This document shows positions 1 through 6,715 of a stretch of DNA of 6,715 bases, piece after piece. The stretch lies in contig JAEYUU010000055.1 in assembly GCA_023429545.1 (NCBI GenBank), positions 1-6,715 on the forward strand, in the 5' to 3' direction. The position numbers and the translations under genes were made by a program. Positions within the stretch are counted from its first letter, which is position 1, and every line of letters starts with the position of its first letter. The notes below the pieces were generated by a model that searched no databases, was not told where the DNA came from, and saw nothing but the letters and a program-made list of their open reading frames with translations. The stretch comes from Verrucomicrobiota bacterium. Its GTDB lineage: Bacteria; Verrucomicrobiota; Verrucomicrobiia; Verrucomicrobiales; Verrucomicrobiaceae.

Positions 1-25
1 GCATACCTTCCCGCTGCATCCATCC

Positions 26-705
26 ATGAAACACATCAGCAAGACAAGAAGCAGAAACAACATCCTTACCGCTCCGCGTTCGCTCTCATTTCGACGTGCG
101 GCGCGTTCGCCGCAGATACCATCGAGATCACCTCTCCCCGCATTGACCCCGGCACGTCCACGATTCAAACACGGGACATGGTGAGTTCCACGGAGACCCT
201 GCCGGAAGACTCCCGGATGGAGAGCCCCCGTGAGTTCAATTACCCCCGGCCCGATCTTGTGCCGCTCACCTTTGAATTCTGGCGCAATCCCAACAACGAT
301 GAAGATGACTACGGCATCTTCGGTGACGCCGCGAACTTCATGGCCAGTGTGTCCGTGGGCAACTTCGGCAAGGCTGATGCCACCTGGTTCTACGGCTACT
401 TCAAGTTCAAGGTGGTGGAGACCGCCGACCCTGTGAACTGGCCTGTTGGCAAGACCGCCTTTTGTGGCGCGGCCAGTTTCCTCTGCGGGATTCAAGTCAT
501 GGACATCGCCTACGGCCAGTACTGCTTTGGCGAAGGATTCCTGATCCCGAAGGTGGTCACCAAGGCTGAGGTCGTCTTTATCGCGGACCCTTATTTCAAG
601 TACCTGGGCGGCACTCCCGAATATGGCGCCATCTTAGAAATGGACGAGACCAACAATGTGAGCACGCCGGTGATCGTGACCCTTGAGTCCGATGTGGAGG
701 AATAA
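26..705 (+). CDS. Small secreted protein with CARDB-like C-terminal end; frameshift in the signal peptide
   Basis: The product is not firmly recognised. The main frame (codons in phase with the ATG at 178) is open back to position 1 but has no ATG, GTG or TTG before 178. Just ahead of 178 it reads AFALISTCGAFAADT, a typical hydrophobic core plus Ala-X-Ala cleavage site, so 178 is too late a start. The missing charged N-terminus lies in another frame: the ATG at 26 reads MKHISKTRSRNNILTA and then drifts out of phase. One extra base near 70-80 would join both halves into a normal signal peptide of about 29 residues. The span is therefore not a multiple of three. The mature part is rich in aromatic and beta-type residues and ends in DETNNVSTPVIVTLE, which resembles the closing strand of CARDB domains (E-x-N-E-T-N-N type), suggesting one extracellular beta-sandwich. 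An efficient terminator follows. An upstream start outside the window, with an intact main frame, cannot be excluded. Confidence 0.6.
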
Positions 706-726
706 ACACCCATTCATTCCCACAAG

Positions 727-765
727 CCGCGCGAAGGTGATTTCACTTTCGCGCGGTTTTCGTTT
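727..765 (+). terminator. Rho-independent terminator after the CARDB-like gene
   Basis: Bases 727-740 pair with 743-756 over 14 base pairs, with one G-T wobble (736/747) and a strongly GC lower half (CCGCGCG). The tract TTTTCGTTT follows at 757-765. It lies 22 bases past the stop codon at 703-705 and is oriented for the plus strand. The T-run ends directly at an ATG at 766, so a start there for the next gene would sit on the terminator; this favours the later start at 817. Confidence 0.9.
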
Positions 766-816
766 ATGCCAGAAGTGGCCGGCGACAGCCGCAGCCACCG
801 AAACTGTCCTTACCTG

Positions 817-1437
817 ATGTTGAGAATCTGGATCAAACGATCGCTGGGAGTATTCATCTTTCTGATCGGCCTCTGCCTGGTCGGATGGTTCATCTACAAT
901 CAGATCTGGCCGACAGAGTCCTACAAGAGGGGATTCCGAAGCATCTTCCAGCTCATCCCAACGATCGCCTGTCTCGTGGTGGGATGGAAGTGGATGCGGT
1001 ATGAGGGAAAAGGAATCGAGGAAATCACTCCTCCTGACTTGAAATGTCCGGAACTGGAGCGCGCCTCTGAACAAGCTCGCCGCACGATTGGAAAGTTCAT
1101 CGAACAGGCCGAGAAGGGCATCGACGGAGCCTTTATCAAGTTCACGCTCAAGACACCCCAGGGCCTGACTGAGCACATCTGGGCTTATGTGCACTTCTTC
1201 CGCGATGGGAGATTCAATGTGTCGCTGGCCAATCAACCCATGGACGAGCAGCAATCCTCCGAAGGCAGACGCGATGTGCCCCTGGAAGAAGTGGAGGACT
1301 GGCAGATCATGAACCCGGATGGCGCCATTCAAGGAGCGTACAGCCTCATTGCGCTTTTCGCTTACCATGAAGGCCGGGGAGTAAAGCTGACTCCCAAAAT
1401 GCAGAAGCAGAAGACGCAGTTGCTTGATGCAAGATAG
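817..1437 (+). CDS. Membrane-anchored DUF2314 domain protein
   Basis: The 206-residue protein has two hydrophobic segments near the N-terminus (about residues 11-31 and 43-57) joined by a short loop, then a soluble domain at about 84-181. That domain matches the DUF2314 pattern (the family of E. coli YegJ): an ARRTIGKF opening, EHIW at 119-122, ANQP at 138-141, a DW pair at 161-162 in a 'DVPLEEVEDWQI' context, and a GAYS end at 173-176. The biochemical role of DUF2314 is unknown; the family is mostly small soluble or exported proteins, so the double membrane anchor is the notable part. I chose the ATG at 817 over the in-frame ATG at 766 because 766 abuts the preceding terminator and adds 17 non-hydrophobic residues before an otherwise clean MLRIWIKRS start. 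No Shine-Dalgarno is visible. The gene stands alone on its strand and converges with the NADH dehydrogenase gene 14 bases downstream. Confidence 0.8.
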   Translation: MLRIWIKRSLGVFIFLIGLCLVGWFIYNQIWPTESYKRGFRSIFQLIPTIACLVVGWKWMRYEGKGIEEITPPDLKCPELERASEQARRTIGKFIEQAEKGIDGAFIKFTLKTPQGLTEHIWAYVHFFRDGRFNVSLANQPMDEQQSSEGRRDVPLEEVEDWQIMNPDGAIQGAYSLIALFAYHEGRGVKLTPKMQKQKTQLLDAR

Positions 1438-1451
1438 CTGAATCCGGTGCT

Positions 1452-2741
1452 CTAGGAATCCTTCTTCTCCCCCACCCCCGTGATCAGCCGCGCTCCCTGC
1501 GCCCGGGTAAAGTATGACCACACCCAGATGAGAAACACAGACACGCGGCTGCTCATGTCCATGAGGAAAATGAGGTGCACGAACACCCACGTGAGCCACG
1601 CAGGCAGGCCGCTGAGCTTCACAAAGTGAAGGTCCGCCACGGCACGGTTGCGGCCGATGGTGGCCATGCTTCCGCGATCCCAGTAGGCAAAGGGTTTGGC
1701 GGCGCCTCCCTTGATGCGCGCAAGGATGTTCTTCGCGGCCCACTTGCCCTGCTGCATGGCCACGGGCGAGACGCCGGGCAGTGGCTTCCCATCCTTGCCA
1801 GCACAGTGCGCGGTGTCACCGATGACATAGATTTCCGGATGATCCGGAAGGTTCAACTCCGGTGTCACTTGAATGCGCCCCGCGCGATCGAGGGCGCCGG
1901 GCAGACTCTTCATCAGCGGTGAGGCAGCATTCCCTGCCGCCCAGATGACAGTGCGTGCATGGATGAATCCACCCGCAGTGCTCACCCCCGTTTCGTCCAC
2001 TCCCTGTACCGATACTTTCAGCCGCACATCCACCTTCAGATTACGCAACTGGCCATGCGCCTGCTCCGAGAGTTTCGGATCAAACACAGGCAACACGCGA
2101 TCCGCGGCGTCCAGCAGTATCACACGCGCCTCGGAGGGATCGATGTGGTGGAAATCACGCAACATCGTTTCCCGCGCAATCTCCGAGATGGCACCTGCCA
2201 TTTCCACCCCGGTGGGTCCCGCGCCCACGATGACGAATGTCAGCAGCCGCTCGCGTTCCAGGGGATCCTTTTCCGCTTCAGCCTTTTCAAACGCCATCAG
2301 CAGCCGGCGGCGGATGTCCAGTGCGTCATCCAACGTCTTCAGGCCGGGTGCATGTTTCTCCCACTCGGGATGCCCGAAGTACGAATGCCGCGCGCCCGTG
2401 GCGACGATGAGGTAATCATACGGAAAGCTGCGAGTGCCTGCCAGCACGAGCTTCTTCCCGACATCGAACCCCGTGACCTCCGCCATCAGGATTTCGAAAT
2501 TCTCCTTGTTCCGCAGGATGGAGCGCACCGGCTGGGCGATGTTCGCCGGGGAGAGGCCGGCGGTCGCCACCTGGTACAGCAGGGGCTGGAAGAGATGATG
2601 ATTCTCGCGGTCGAGCACGGTGACCTGCACCTCCCTGTCTCCCAGGGCCTTCGCGGCGGACAGTCCACCGAAACCCGCTCCTACGATAACCACTCGTGGG
2701 AGCTGCGGTCGCCCTCCGGCGTTCGAATCGTTCGTATTCAT
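1452..2741 (-). CDS. ndh: Type II NADH:quinone oxidoreductase (NDH-2), FAD-dependent
   Basis: This 429-residue enzyme moves electrons from NADH to membrane quinone without pumping protons, on the inner face of the cytoplasmic membrane. The FAD-binding GAGFGG lies at 21-26, followed by PLLYQVAT (53-60), a region diagnostic of the family, and ATGA at 114-117. The second dinucleotide-binding motif GAGPTG (173-178) binds NADH. WAAG (267-270), IGDTAH (307-312) and SPVAMQQG (325-332, near the quinone site) complete the fold. The C-terminal stretch at about 381-419 is hydrophobic and aromatic and ends in RAQGARLI, as in bacterial NDH-2 proteins that bind the membrane through their C-terminus. Length is normal for the family. 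The frame is open 62 residues further upstream, but that part is unlike the family and overlaps the divergent intergenic region; the ATG at 2741 puts the FAD motif about 20 residues in, as expected. No Shine-Dalgarno is seen. All key motifs are intact. Confidence 0.96.
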   Translation of the reverse strand: MNTNDSNAGGRPQLPRVVIVGAGFGGLSAAKALGDREVQVTVLDRENHHLFQPLLYQVATAGLSPANIAQPVRSILRNKENFEILMAEVTGFDVGKKLVLAGTRSFPYDYLIVATGARHSYFGHPEWEKHAPGLKTLDDALDIRRRLLMAFEKAEAEKDPLERERLLTFVIVGAGPTGVEMAGAISEIARETMLRDFHHIDPSEARVILLDAADRVLPVFDPKLSEQAHGQLRNLKVDVRLKVSVQGVDETGVSTAGGFIHARTVIWAAGNAASPLMKSLPGALDRAGRIQVTPELNLPDHPEIYVIGDTAHCAGKDGKPLPGVSPVAMQQGKWAAKNILARIKGGAAKPFAYWDRGSMATIGRNRAVADLHFVKLSGLPAWLTWVFVHLIFLMDMSSRVSVFLIWVWSYFTRAQGARLITGVGEKKDS

Positions 2742-2869
2742 GCGTCGCTGGGAGCATAGGTGGAGCCAATTGCCACTGCGAGCGAGCGGAAAGCGCGGTG
2801 CCCGCCGTGTTCCAAACGCACATGAACAGTCGTTTGCGTGCTGTTTTGATTCTGCTTTGCTCCTGCACC
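2742..2869. promoter_or_regulatory. Divergent intergenic region with a spaced inverted repeat
   Basis: This 128-base stretch separates the start of ndh (minus) from the start of the three-repeat secreted protein (plus), so promoters for both should lie here. No convincing -35/-10 pair was found on either strand. A perfect 6-base inverted repeat, CAAACG at 2813-2818 and CGTTTG at 2831-2836 with a 12-base spacer, has the spacing of a dimeric repressor site, but repeats this short also arise by chance. If translation of the plus gene began at the ATG at 2822, the repeat would overlap its first codons. Confidence 0.4.
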
Positions 2870-3997
2870 ATGAAATCCGTCCTTCTGTGCCTGCTCGCAC
2901 TTGCCGCTGCCCTGCCGCTTCGCGCACAGGACAGCATTCTCAAGCAGGCGACCTTCTGCCGTAGCCTGGCGGAGAACCAGACGCCCGGGGAGAAGGCGGA
3001 CTTCTTCATGCCTGAGGATACCGTGTATCTTTCGGTGGAACTGAAAGGCCGGCCCAAGACCGGGGTGGTGGGCTGCCGCTTTCTCTTTGAGGAAACCCTC
3101 ATCGCCGAGACGAAGGTGGATCTGGCCACGGTGAACAAGGGAGTCCTATTCTCCGTAGGCCAGAGCACCTTCGCCGGATTCCACCTCACCCCCACGAACC
3201 CGCTGCCGGTGGGTGACGTGTACCGCGCGGAAATCAGCCTGGATGGCAAGGCGCTAGGCACATTCCCGTTCCGCATCGCGCCACCCAAGAATGCGATCGA
3301 GAGCAAGTTCAAGTCCGCCATCTTTGAGAAGGAAGTGGCCGAAGAGCGGCAGGCGCTGGAGCCGGACGCCTCACTCGCGCCGGAGGACAGCGTGGTCTTC
3401 AAAGGAGTCGCCGACCTTGGGGTGAGCACCCGGCTGCGCGTCAACTGGCTGGTCAATGGCAAGCTCGACCCCAAAGGCACGCGCGGCCTGACCATGGAGG
3501 AAAACAAGGCTGACTGCGGCTTCTTCTTCTCCTTCCGACCGGACCACGGCTGGCCCGTGGGCAAGCACGAGGTGATTCTCCTGATCAATGGCAAGGAGGC
3601 GAAGCGACAGTCCTTCACCGTGAAAAAAATCCTGCCGCCACGCATTGCCCCCCAGATAGGACTGATTCAGCCTTCGGGTTTTGCCCTTTATCGTGGTGAT
3701 GCGCAGGGAGAGAAGTTCACCGAAGTACCCGCCTTCAGCACTGCGGATACCATGTTGTACGCCGAGTGGAGTTTCAAGGCGCCCGTGCATGGCGCTGGCG
3801 TGCAGTATGTGTGGATGCTGATCGATGCTGGTGGAGAAAAGGATGCCCTCATCGCCCGGGCTGACATGCCCGAAGGCACCTACAAGCGCCTTCGAACCAG
3901 CTTGAAGCTGAAGAGCCCTCCGCCTGCGGGGAAGTACCGCGTGGATCTCCTGCTCAATGGCAAGGTGATCGACAGCAGGCCGTTTGAGGTGAAGTGA
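2870..3997 (+). CDS. Secreted protein with three tandem beta-sandwich-like repeats, function unknown
   Basis: I do not recognise a named family. The 375-residue protein starts with a clean signal peptide (Met-Lys, then a Leu/Ala-rich core, cleavage likely after LRAQ at residue 20). The rest is three copies of a domain of about 110 residues, at about 22-137, 145-252 and 259-375. Each copy ends in the same signature: PVGDVYRAEISLDGK (113-127), PVGKHEVILLINGK (229-242) and PAGKYRVDLLLNGK (352-365), each followed by an aromatic-rich closing strand (FPFRI, QSFTV, RPFEV). Central strands also match loosely (LRVNWLVNGK in copy 2, VQYVWMLIDAGG in copy 3). The pattern 'P-G-x-Y-x-V-x-L-x-x-N-G-K' is typical of Ig-like or CARDB-like beta-sandwiches found outside the cytoplasm. 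There is no lipobox, membrane anchor or catalytic motif, so a binding or structural role is the best inference. An in-frame ATG at 2822 would add 16 hydrophobic residues and is less likely; neither start has a Shine-Dalgarno. It is transcribed divergently from ndh. Confidence 0.85.
   Translation: MKSVLLCLLALAAALPLRAQDSILKQATFCRSLAENQTPGEKADFFMPEDTVYLSVELKGRPKTGVVGCRFLFEETLIAETKVDLATVNKGVLFSVGQSTFAGFHLTPTNPLPVGDVYRAEISLDGKALGTFPFRIAPPKNAIESKFKSAIFEKEVAEERQALEPDASLAPEDSVVFKGVADLGVSTRLRVNWLVNGKLDPKGTRGLTMEENKADCGFFFSFRPDHGWPVGKHEVILLINGKEAKRQSFTVKKILPPRIAPQIGLIQPSGFALYRGDAQGEKFTEVPAFSTADTMLYAEWSFKAPVHGAGVQYVWMLIDAGGEKDALIARADMPEGTYKRLRTSLKLKSPPPAGKYRVDLLLNGKVIDSRPFEVK
2933..3994 (+). repeat. Three diverged tandem domain repeats within the secreted protein
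   Basis: The repeats are visible only at protein level. The G-x-Y/H-x-V/A closing motifs begin at residues 113, 229 and 352, giving periods of 116 and 123 residues. Approximate DNA spans are 2933-3280, 3302-3625 and 3644-3994. Identity between copies is low outside the C-terminal motif, which points to an old duplication. Confidence 0.75.
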
Positions 3998-4056
3998 TCT
4001 GGAACTCGTCTCTTTCCCCTGGCAAAACACAAGACGTCAACGGCAACTTTGCCCAC
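3998..4056. other. Convergent junction between the repeat protein and lipoprotein genes
   Basis: These 59 bases separate two converging stop codons. The only palindromic structure is GGCAA-CT-TTGCC at 4042-4053, too short and without a T-run on either strand to be called a terminator. Confidence 0.5.
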
Positions 4057-4557
4057 TTACCGTATTCCTTCGTCGAGCGGATCAAACTTCCAGGTAAAAG
4101 GATTTCGACCTTGGACGCTAACAAACCTGTCCTTCGTAAAAGCGAGCCGGCTGGTCTGTGAGCCACCACCATCGCCTCCGGCAAGTTCGAGGAAGAAATG
4201 CTCTCCACTTTTCCCGATCTTGATGGCATCGAGGTGGGGATCGCCGAAACGGGCGAATGCGCACGGAGGAATCTCAACCTTCCTCCCTGAAATGAAGACG
4301 TCGATGCCAGAGAAGACCCGCTCCGGCACCGTGCCATCGATGCGGATCCTGCCGTGCTGGCGTTCCACATAGGGCTCGCTCCGGGTGACTACCAGCAACT
4401 TACGCCCTGGGTCCAGATCAGCCGTGAGCACCACCTCGCCATCAGACACCCGCGTAACGACCGCTTGAACACTTTCTTCAGTGCGACCGGTCTCGGATAT
4501 CAGCGAACAGGATACCAGACACCCCGCGATCATTATCAGCACGAGTGCGCGATTCAT
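4057..4557 (-). CDS. Small lipoprotein of unknown function
   Basis: The 166-residue product begins MNRALVLIMIAG and reaches a lipobox, LVSC, with the lipidated cysteine at residue 17; IAGC at 10-13 is a weaker alternative. It should be exported, lipidated and held at a membrane. The mature part looks mostly beta-structured and soluble. Recognisable local features are a VTRVSDGEVVLTADL strand pair at about 34-48, FISGRKVEIP near 88-97, and a glycine-rich LAGGDGGG turn near 124-131 followed by the last strands. I know no named domain with this pattern, so no function is proposed. The ATG at 4557 is supported by the signal peptide starting immediately; the nearest purine-rich sequence, AAGGA, lies about 20 bases upstream, too far to be a normal ribosome site. 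It follows the peptidase gene on the same strand after 102 bases and could be co-transcribed or have its own promoter. Confidence 0.8.
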   Translation of the reverse strand: MNRALVLIMIAGCLVSCSLISETGRTEESVQAVVTRVSDGEVVLTADLDPGRKLLVVTRSEPYVERQHGRIRIDGTVPERVFSGIDVFISGRKVEIPPCAFARFGDPHLDAIKIGKSGEHFFLELAGGDGGGSQTSRLAFTKDRFVSVQGRNPFTWKFDPLDEGIR

Positions 4558-4659
4558 CCGCGCATTCTAACAATAGTCCTTGGACAATCTAGAGAGAAGT
4601 CGATTGCTGTTTCACCCATCCACTATCGAATCATCGCTGGCCCTTGACTCGGACCCATC
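4558..4659 (-). other. Intergenic gap between the peptidase and lipoprotein genes
   Basis: This 102-base gap is more AT-rich than its surroundings. I found no hairpin with a T-run to end the peptidase transcript. On the minus strand TAGAAT lies about 10 bases before the lipoprotein start, but no -35 element is at the right distance, so no promoter is called. Confidence 0.4.
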
Positions 4660-6715
4660 TCAATTCAATTCGCCCATCCCCAGCACCTTCACCAGAAACG
4701 CCCACTCATCCGCTGTCTCCTCAATCACCTTGCTGAGCGCGGTGCCACCGCCATGACCGGCGCTGGTTTCAATGCGAATGAGCACCGGCGGTCCATCCTT
4801 CGCCTGGCACTCCTGAAGTCGCGCGGCGAACTTGAAGCTGTGCGCGGGTACCACGCGATCATCATGATCCGCCGTGGTGATGAGCGTGGCGGGATAGCGC
4901 ACACCGGACTTGAGGTTATGCAAGGGTGAATAGGCCAGCAGCGCGCGGAATTCATCCGGCTTCTCACTGCTGCCGTAGTCGCTCATCCATGCCCAGCCGA
5001 TGGTGAACTTGTGGAAGCGCAGCATGTCCATGACTCCCACGCCGGGCAGCGCCGCGCCGAAAAGATCGGGACGCTGGATCATGCAGGCGCCCACGAGCAG
5101 ACCGCCATTGCTCCCGCCCTGAATCGCGAACTTGGATGGCTGGGTATAGCCTTCCTTGATGAGCCACTCGGCCGCGCCGATGAAGTCATCGAAGACATTC
5201 TGTTTGCGCAGCTTGATGCCTGCTTCGTGCCACTCGGAGCCGTACTCGCCACCACCGCGCAGATTGGCCATGGCGAAGACGCCGCCCATTTCCATCCACA
5301 CCGCGCGGCTTATGGAGAAGCCCGGTGTGAGGCTGATGTCGAATCCACCGTAGCCATAGAGCAGGCAGGGATTGGAGCCATCCAGCTTCAGTCCCTTCTT
5401 GTGCACGATGAACATGGGCACGCGCGTGCCGTCCTTGCTCTTGTAGAAGATCTGCTTCGCCTCCAGTTGGGTGCCATCATAGTTCAACTTGGGCTGGCGC
5501 AGCACCGTGCTGGCGCCGGTGGTCACATCATAGCGAAAGATGGTGGTGGGCGCCGTGAAGCTGGAGAAGGCATAGAAACTCTCCGTCTGCGAATTCTCCC
5601 CGCTGAAGCCACCAATGCTGCCGATGCCCGGGAGTGCCACCTCGCGAATGAGCTTGCCGTCCAAGTCGAAGGCGCGCATGGCAGACTTCGCGTCCTGCAG
5701 GTACTCGCCTATGAGCTGCCCGCCAAACATTGCCACGCTTTCCAATTTGTGCTCTGTCTGCGGAATGACCTCCCGCCAGTGTTTCTTTTCCGGCTGGGTG
5801 ACATCGATGGCGATGACACGGTAACGAGGTGCATCGAGATCCGTGTGGAAGTAGAAGGTCGTGCCCTGGTTCTCGATGAAGTTGTAGGCGGCATCAAATC
5901 CCTTCAGCAACTCCACGAAACCGGAGCGCTCCTGCGTGAGATCCTTGTAGAACACCTGTGACTTCGGGCTGGTATCCTTGCTGACGCTGAGGATCAGGTA
6001 GCGCCCATCCTCCGTGACATAGGGGCTGTAGCTCCAGCCCGGCTTGTCCGTGCGCGCATAGATGAGCCTGTCCTCCTCCTGCTTCTTGCCGGGCTGGTGA
6101 AACCACACGCTCTGGTTTTCATTGCGCTCCGTCAGTGCCGCCCCGCCTTCGGGCTTGGGGTAGCGGCAGTAGAAGAAGCCGCTGCTGTCCCTCATCCACG
6201 CAGCGCCGCTGAACTTGATCCACTCCAGCAAGTCCGGCAGGTCCTTGCCCGTGGCGATCTCCTTGATGCGGAACTCCTGCCAGTCACTGCCCGCGCTGGA
6301 GGTGCCCACCACCATGAGTTTGCCATCTTCACTCACCGCCGTCTCCGTGAGGGATACGGTGCCATCTTCAGAGAGCTTGTTGGGATCCAGCAACTCGCGC
6401 CCCTCCTGCTCAAGGGTGGGCGTCACGTACAGCACACTCTGGTTCTGCAGGCCGGAGTTGCGGGTGTAGAAGTACTGACCGCCTTTTTCGAAGGGCACGC
6501 CGAAGCGCTCGAAGTTGAAGAGCTCCTGGATGCGACTGCGAATCCTCTCGCGCTGCGGAATCTGCTCCAGCCAGCCAAAGGTGACCTTGTTCTGCGCCTC
6601 CACCCACGCCTTGGTTTCGGCGCTGTTGTCATCCTCCAGCCAGCGGTACGGGTCCGCGACCTTCGTGCCGAAGTAGTCATCCTCCACGGACTGCTTCTTC
6701 GTTTCGGGATAGGTC
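4660..6715 (-). CDS. Prolyl oligopeptidase (family S9A), 5' end cut by the window edge
   Basis: The enzyme cleaves short peptides after proline, using a beta-propeller to exclude folded proteins and an alpha/beta-hydrolase domain for catalysis. 684 residues are visible. The N-terminal YPETKKQSVEDDYFG then VADPYRWLED is the family's conserved opening. It continues upstream of the GTG at 6687, so that codon is internal and the true start lies past 6715. The middle, to about residue 415, is the strand-rich propeller. The catalytic domain carries YGYGGF, ANLRGGGEYG and the full triad: Ser in GGSNGG (codon at 5110-5112, visible residue 535), Asp in ADHDDRVVP (4861-4863, residue 618; the Asp after His) and His in SAGHGGG (4753-4755, residue 654). 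The order and spacing match the pig enzyme (554, 641, 680). The Trp of FTIGWAWMSDYG, near the substrate proline, and the Arg of DDRV are also present. Whether it is exported cannot be seen because the N-terminus is missing. The gene ends TGA at 4660-4662 and is followed by the lipoprotein gene. Confidence 0.97.
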   Translation of the reverse strand, partial: TYPETKKQSVEDDYFGTKVADPYRWLEDDNSAETKAWVEAQNKVTFGWLEQIPQRERIRSRIQELFNFERFGVPFEKGGQYFYTRNSGLQNQSVLYVTPTLEQEGRELLDPNKLSEDGTVSLTETAVSEDGKLMVVGTSSAGSDWQEFRIKEIATGKDLPDLLEWIKFSGAAWMRDSSGFFYCRYPKPEGGAALTERNENQSVWFHQPGKKQEEDRLIYARTDKPGWSYSPYVTEDGRYLILSVSKDTSPKSQVFYKDLTQERSGFVELLKGFDAAYNFIENQGTTFYFHTDLDAPRYRVIAIDVTQPEKKHWREVIPQTEHKLESVAMFGGQLIGEYLQDAKSAMRAFDLDGKLIREVALPGIGSIGGFSGENSQTESFYAFSSFTAPTTIFRYDVTTGASTVLRQPKLNYDGTQLEAKQIFYKSKDGTRVPMFIVHKKGLKLDGSNPCLLYGYGGFDISLTPGFSISRAVWMEMGGVFAMANLRGGGEYGSEWHEAGIKLRKQNVFDDFIGAAEWLIKEGYTQPSKFAIQGGSNGGLLVGACMIQRPDLFGAALPGVGVMDMLRFHKFTIGWAWMSDYGSSEKPDEFRALLAYSPLHNLKSGVRYPATLITTADHDDRVVPAHSFKFAARLQECQAKDGPPVLIRIETSAGHGGGTALSKVIEETADEWAFLVKVLGMGELN

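Noticed and set aside
766..768. ATG at 766 as the start of the DUF2314 gene
   Set aside because: It directly abuts the T-run of a strong terminator and would add 17 residues unlike a membrane-protein start; the ATG at 817 fits better.
634..1743. Long minus-strand open frame of 369 codons opposite the DUF2314 gene
   Set aside because: It overlaps two well-supported genes on both sides, has low-complexity His/Arg/Gly-rich composition and no motif; it is a shadow of high-GC codon usage.
2416..3645. Minus-strand open frame of 409 codons opposite the repeat protein
   Set aside because: It overlaps both ndh in another frame and the secreted repeat protein, and its Ser/Arg-rich translation has no recognisable domain.
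4021..4053. Possible terminator between the convergent genes (GGCAAA at 4021-4026 with TTTGCC at 4048-4053)
   Set aside because: The stem is only six base pairs around a loop of over 20 bases, and no T-run follows on either strand.
5011..5961. Plus-strand open frame of 316 codons inside the peptidase gene
   Set aside because: It is antisense to a fully motif-supported prolyl oligopeptidase and its composition is typical of an antisense shadow.
6685..6687. GTG at 6687 as the start of the peptidase
   Set aside because: The conserved family N-terminus (YPETKK) continues upstream in frame to the window edge, so the GTG codes an internal valine.
1..6715. A new multi-gene system spanning the window
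   Set aside because: The genes alternate in direction, belong to unrelated families and show no conserved cassette structure; nothing in the sequence supports joint function.

Overview
The window holds ordinary chromosomal sequence from a high-GC Gram-negative bacterium. A lipobox-bearing lipoprotein, Sec-type signal peptides, a prolyl oligopeptidase and a type II NADH dehydrogenase all fit a diderm. None of the assigned starts has a recognisable Shine-Dalgarno sequence. Together with the style of the secreted proteins, this suggests Verrucomicrobiota, but that is a judgement of style and not a proof; there is no rRNA or marker gene here.

Layout from left to right. (1) Positions 26-705 (+) encode a small secreted protein with a CARDB-like C-terminal end; its signal peptide is split over two reading frames. 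A strong intrinsic terminator follows at 727-765. (2) Positions 817-1437 (+) encode a DUF2314-type protein behind two N-terminal membrane segments. (3) Positions 1452-2741 (-) encode a complete type II NADH:quinone oxidoreductase, convergent with the DUF2314 gene across only 14 bases. (4) A 128-base divergent intergenic region (2742-2869) separates it from (5) positions 2870-3997 (+), a secreted protein built from three tandem copies of an unrecognised beta-sandwich-like domain of about 110 residues. (6) Positions 4057-4557 (-) encode a small lipoprotein of unknown function. (7) Positions 4660-6715 (-) encode a prolyl oligopeptidase (family S9A) with an intact Ser-Asp-His triad. It is cut by the right edge, so its true start and any signal peptide lie outside the window.

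The genes alternate in strand and show no operon longer than one or two genes (peptidase followed by lipoprotein, 102 bases apart, is the only same-strand minus pair). Most products are exported or membrane-bound, but nothing shows that they work together. I see no mobile element, CRISPR array, tRNA, rRNA, toxin-antitoxin pair or defence system. The best leads are the split signal peptide at the left end, the three-repeat secreted protein, and the orphan lipoprotein.
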